This document shows positions 6,058-6,446 of a DNA stretch of 6,446 nucleotides, in pieces. Source of the stretch: an uncultured Amylibacter sp. (GTDB lineage: Bacteria > Pseudomonadota > Alphaproteobacteria > Rhodobacterales > Rhodobacteraceae); contig CALLAV010000293.1 of the NCBI GenBank assembly GCA_938001995.1, positions 1 to 6,446 on the forward strand, given 5' to 3'. The notes beneath the pieces were generated by a model. The model had not been told where the DNA came from, searched no databases, and was given only the letters and a program-made list of their open reading frames with translations. Each line of letters opens with the position of its first letter. The stretch's first letter is position 1. The position numbers and the translations under genes were made by a program.

Positions 6058-6446
6058 GTGGATATCACGTTTTTTGAAACGTTCGGCGACCCGCGCGTCG
6101 ACGGAGAATGTACAGCGGTGCGCGAAGGAACAGCAGAGCTGGCCATCGCAAACGACACGCTGTTAAATGCGGTTGCTGATCAGGCTTTGTGCCAGATCAA
6201 CGGCTGCGACTATATATTAAAAGGCCCGACCAGCGGCAGCGTCTGGAGCGGCGTTGTAAACCCTGGCACGAAACGCCAACGCGAAGTGCGCTTTGCCCAA
6301 TTGGTCCCTGTTGAGGGAAAATCAAACGCCACGCGCATTGTGATCGTCCACGGTGAAATGATCCGCGGCGAAGCCGTTCTTGATGTGCGTATTTGTGAAG
6401 AAGAACAAACTGTTAGCCCAACAGGCATGGTCTGTTTCACCCATGG
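6058..6446 (+). CDS. Second Hint-type protein, N-terminal part (cut by right edge)
   Basis: A GTG at 6058 opens a frame that stays open to the edge, giving 129 codons. It begins MDITFFETFGDPRVDG, matching the first Hint protein (AQFTFFEVNGDP) at the same position, and ends MVCFTH plus an incomplete Gly codon, which matches the Hint opening ICFTPG there. The Hint domain therefore starts at C126 and its body lies beyond the window. The intervening 110 residues are poorly conserved between the two and here contain four extra cysteines (C18, C45, C50, C113) that the first protein lacks. The Pro of the usual CFTPG is His. GTG at 6058 is the only start candidate after an in-frame TAA at 6040-6042. 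The GGTGG just before it may act as ribosome binding site. This is a diverged paralogue of the first Hint gene; function unknown. Confidence 0.75.
   Translation, partial: MDITFFETFGDPRVDGECTAVREGTAELAIANDTLLNAVADQALCQINGCDYILKGPTSGSVWSGVVNPGTKRQREVRFAQLVPVEGKSNATRIVIVHGEMIRGEAVLDVRICEEEQTVSPTGMVCFTH

Noticed and set aside
6058..6446. Reading the second Hint gene as a pseudogene because of CFTHG instead of CFTPG
   Set aside because: The frame is open throughout and only one residue differs at the window edge; there is no frameshift or stop to support decay.

Overview
This window looks like chromosome from a marine alphaproteobacterium of the order Rhodobacterales (Roseobacter-type). The evidence is the alphaproteobacterial form of SspB with its C-terminal VVSLDAFRK tail, a class II fumarase, a TPR protein of a type I associate with this group, and proteins carrying the Hint module that is abundant in Rhodobacterales. 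Assignment below the order level is not possible from the sequence alone.

Layout, left to right. Positions 1-65 (-) hold the first 21 codons of an unrecognised Thr/Gly-rich protein that runs off the left edge. Positions 66-524 are an AT-rich divergent intergenic region with a plausible promoter for the leftward gene and phased A/T tracts that suggest bent DNA. sspB (525-1019, +) encodes the ClpXP adaptor. A 545-residue TPR protein (1046-2683, -) converges on sspB and diverges from fumC. fumC (2768-4159, +) has a good promoter, a good ribosome binding site and a strong intrinsic terminator (4182-4214). A small Cys/His-containing orphan gene follows (4307-4570, +). A 271-bp AT-rich gap (4571-4841) then leads to the first Hint-domain gene (4842-5870, TTG start). 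After a 187-bp gap comes a second Hint-type gene (6058 onward, GTG start), cut by the right edge just as its Hint domain begins.

The left and middle parts are housekeeping: protein quality control (SspB) and the TCA cycle (FumC). The right third is accessory. Two tandem genes share an N-terminal x-T-F-F-E-x-x-G-D-P signature and a switch into a Hint domain at a CFT motif, but diverge strongly in between. Both start with non-ATG codons, both have a C-rich segment that could pair with the G-rich element just before the start codon, and their leaders share several short blocks in the same order. This looks like an old tandem duplication of a Hint-protein cassette and is the most interesting part of the window. 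No mobile elements, CRISPR arrays, tRNAs or rRNAs were found.
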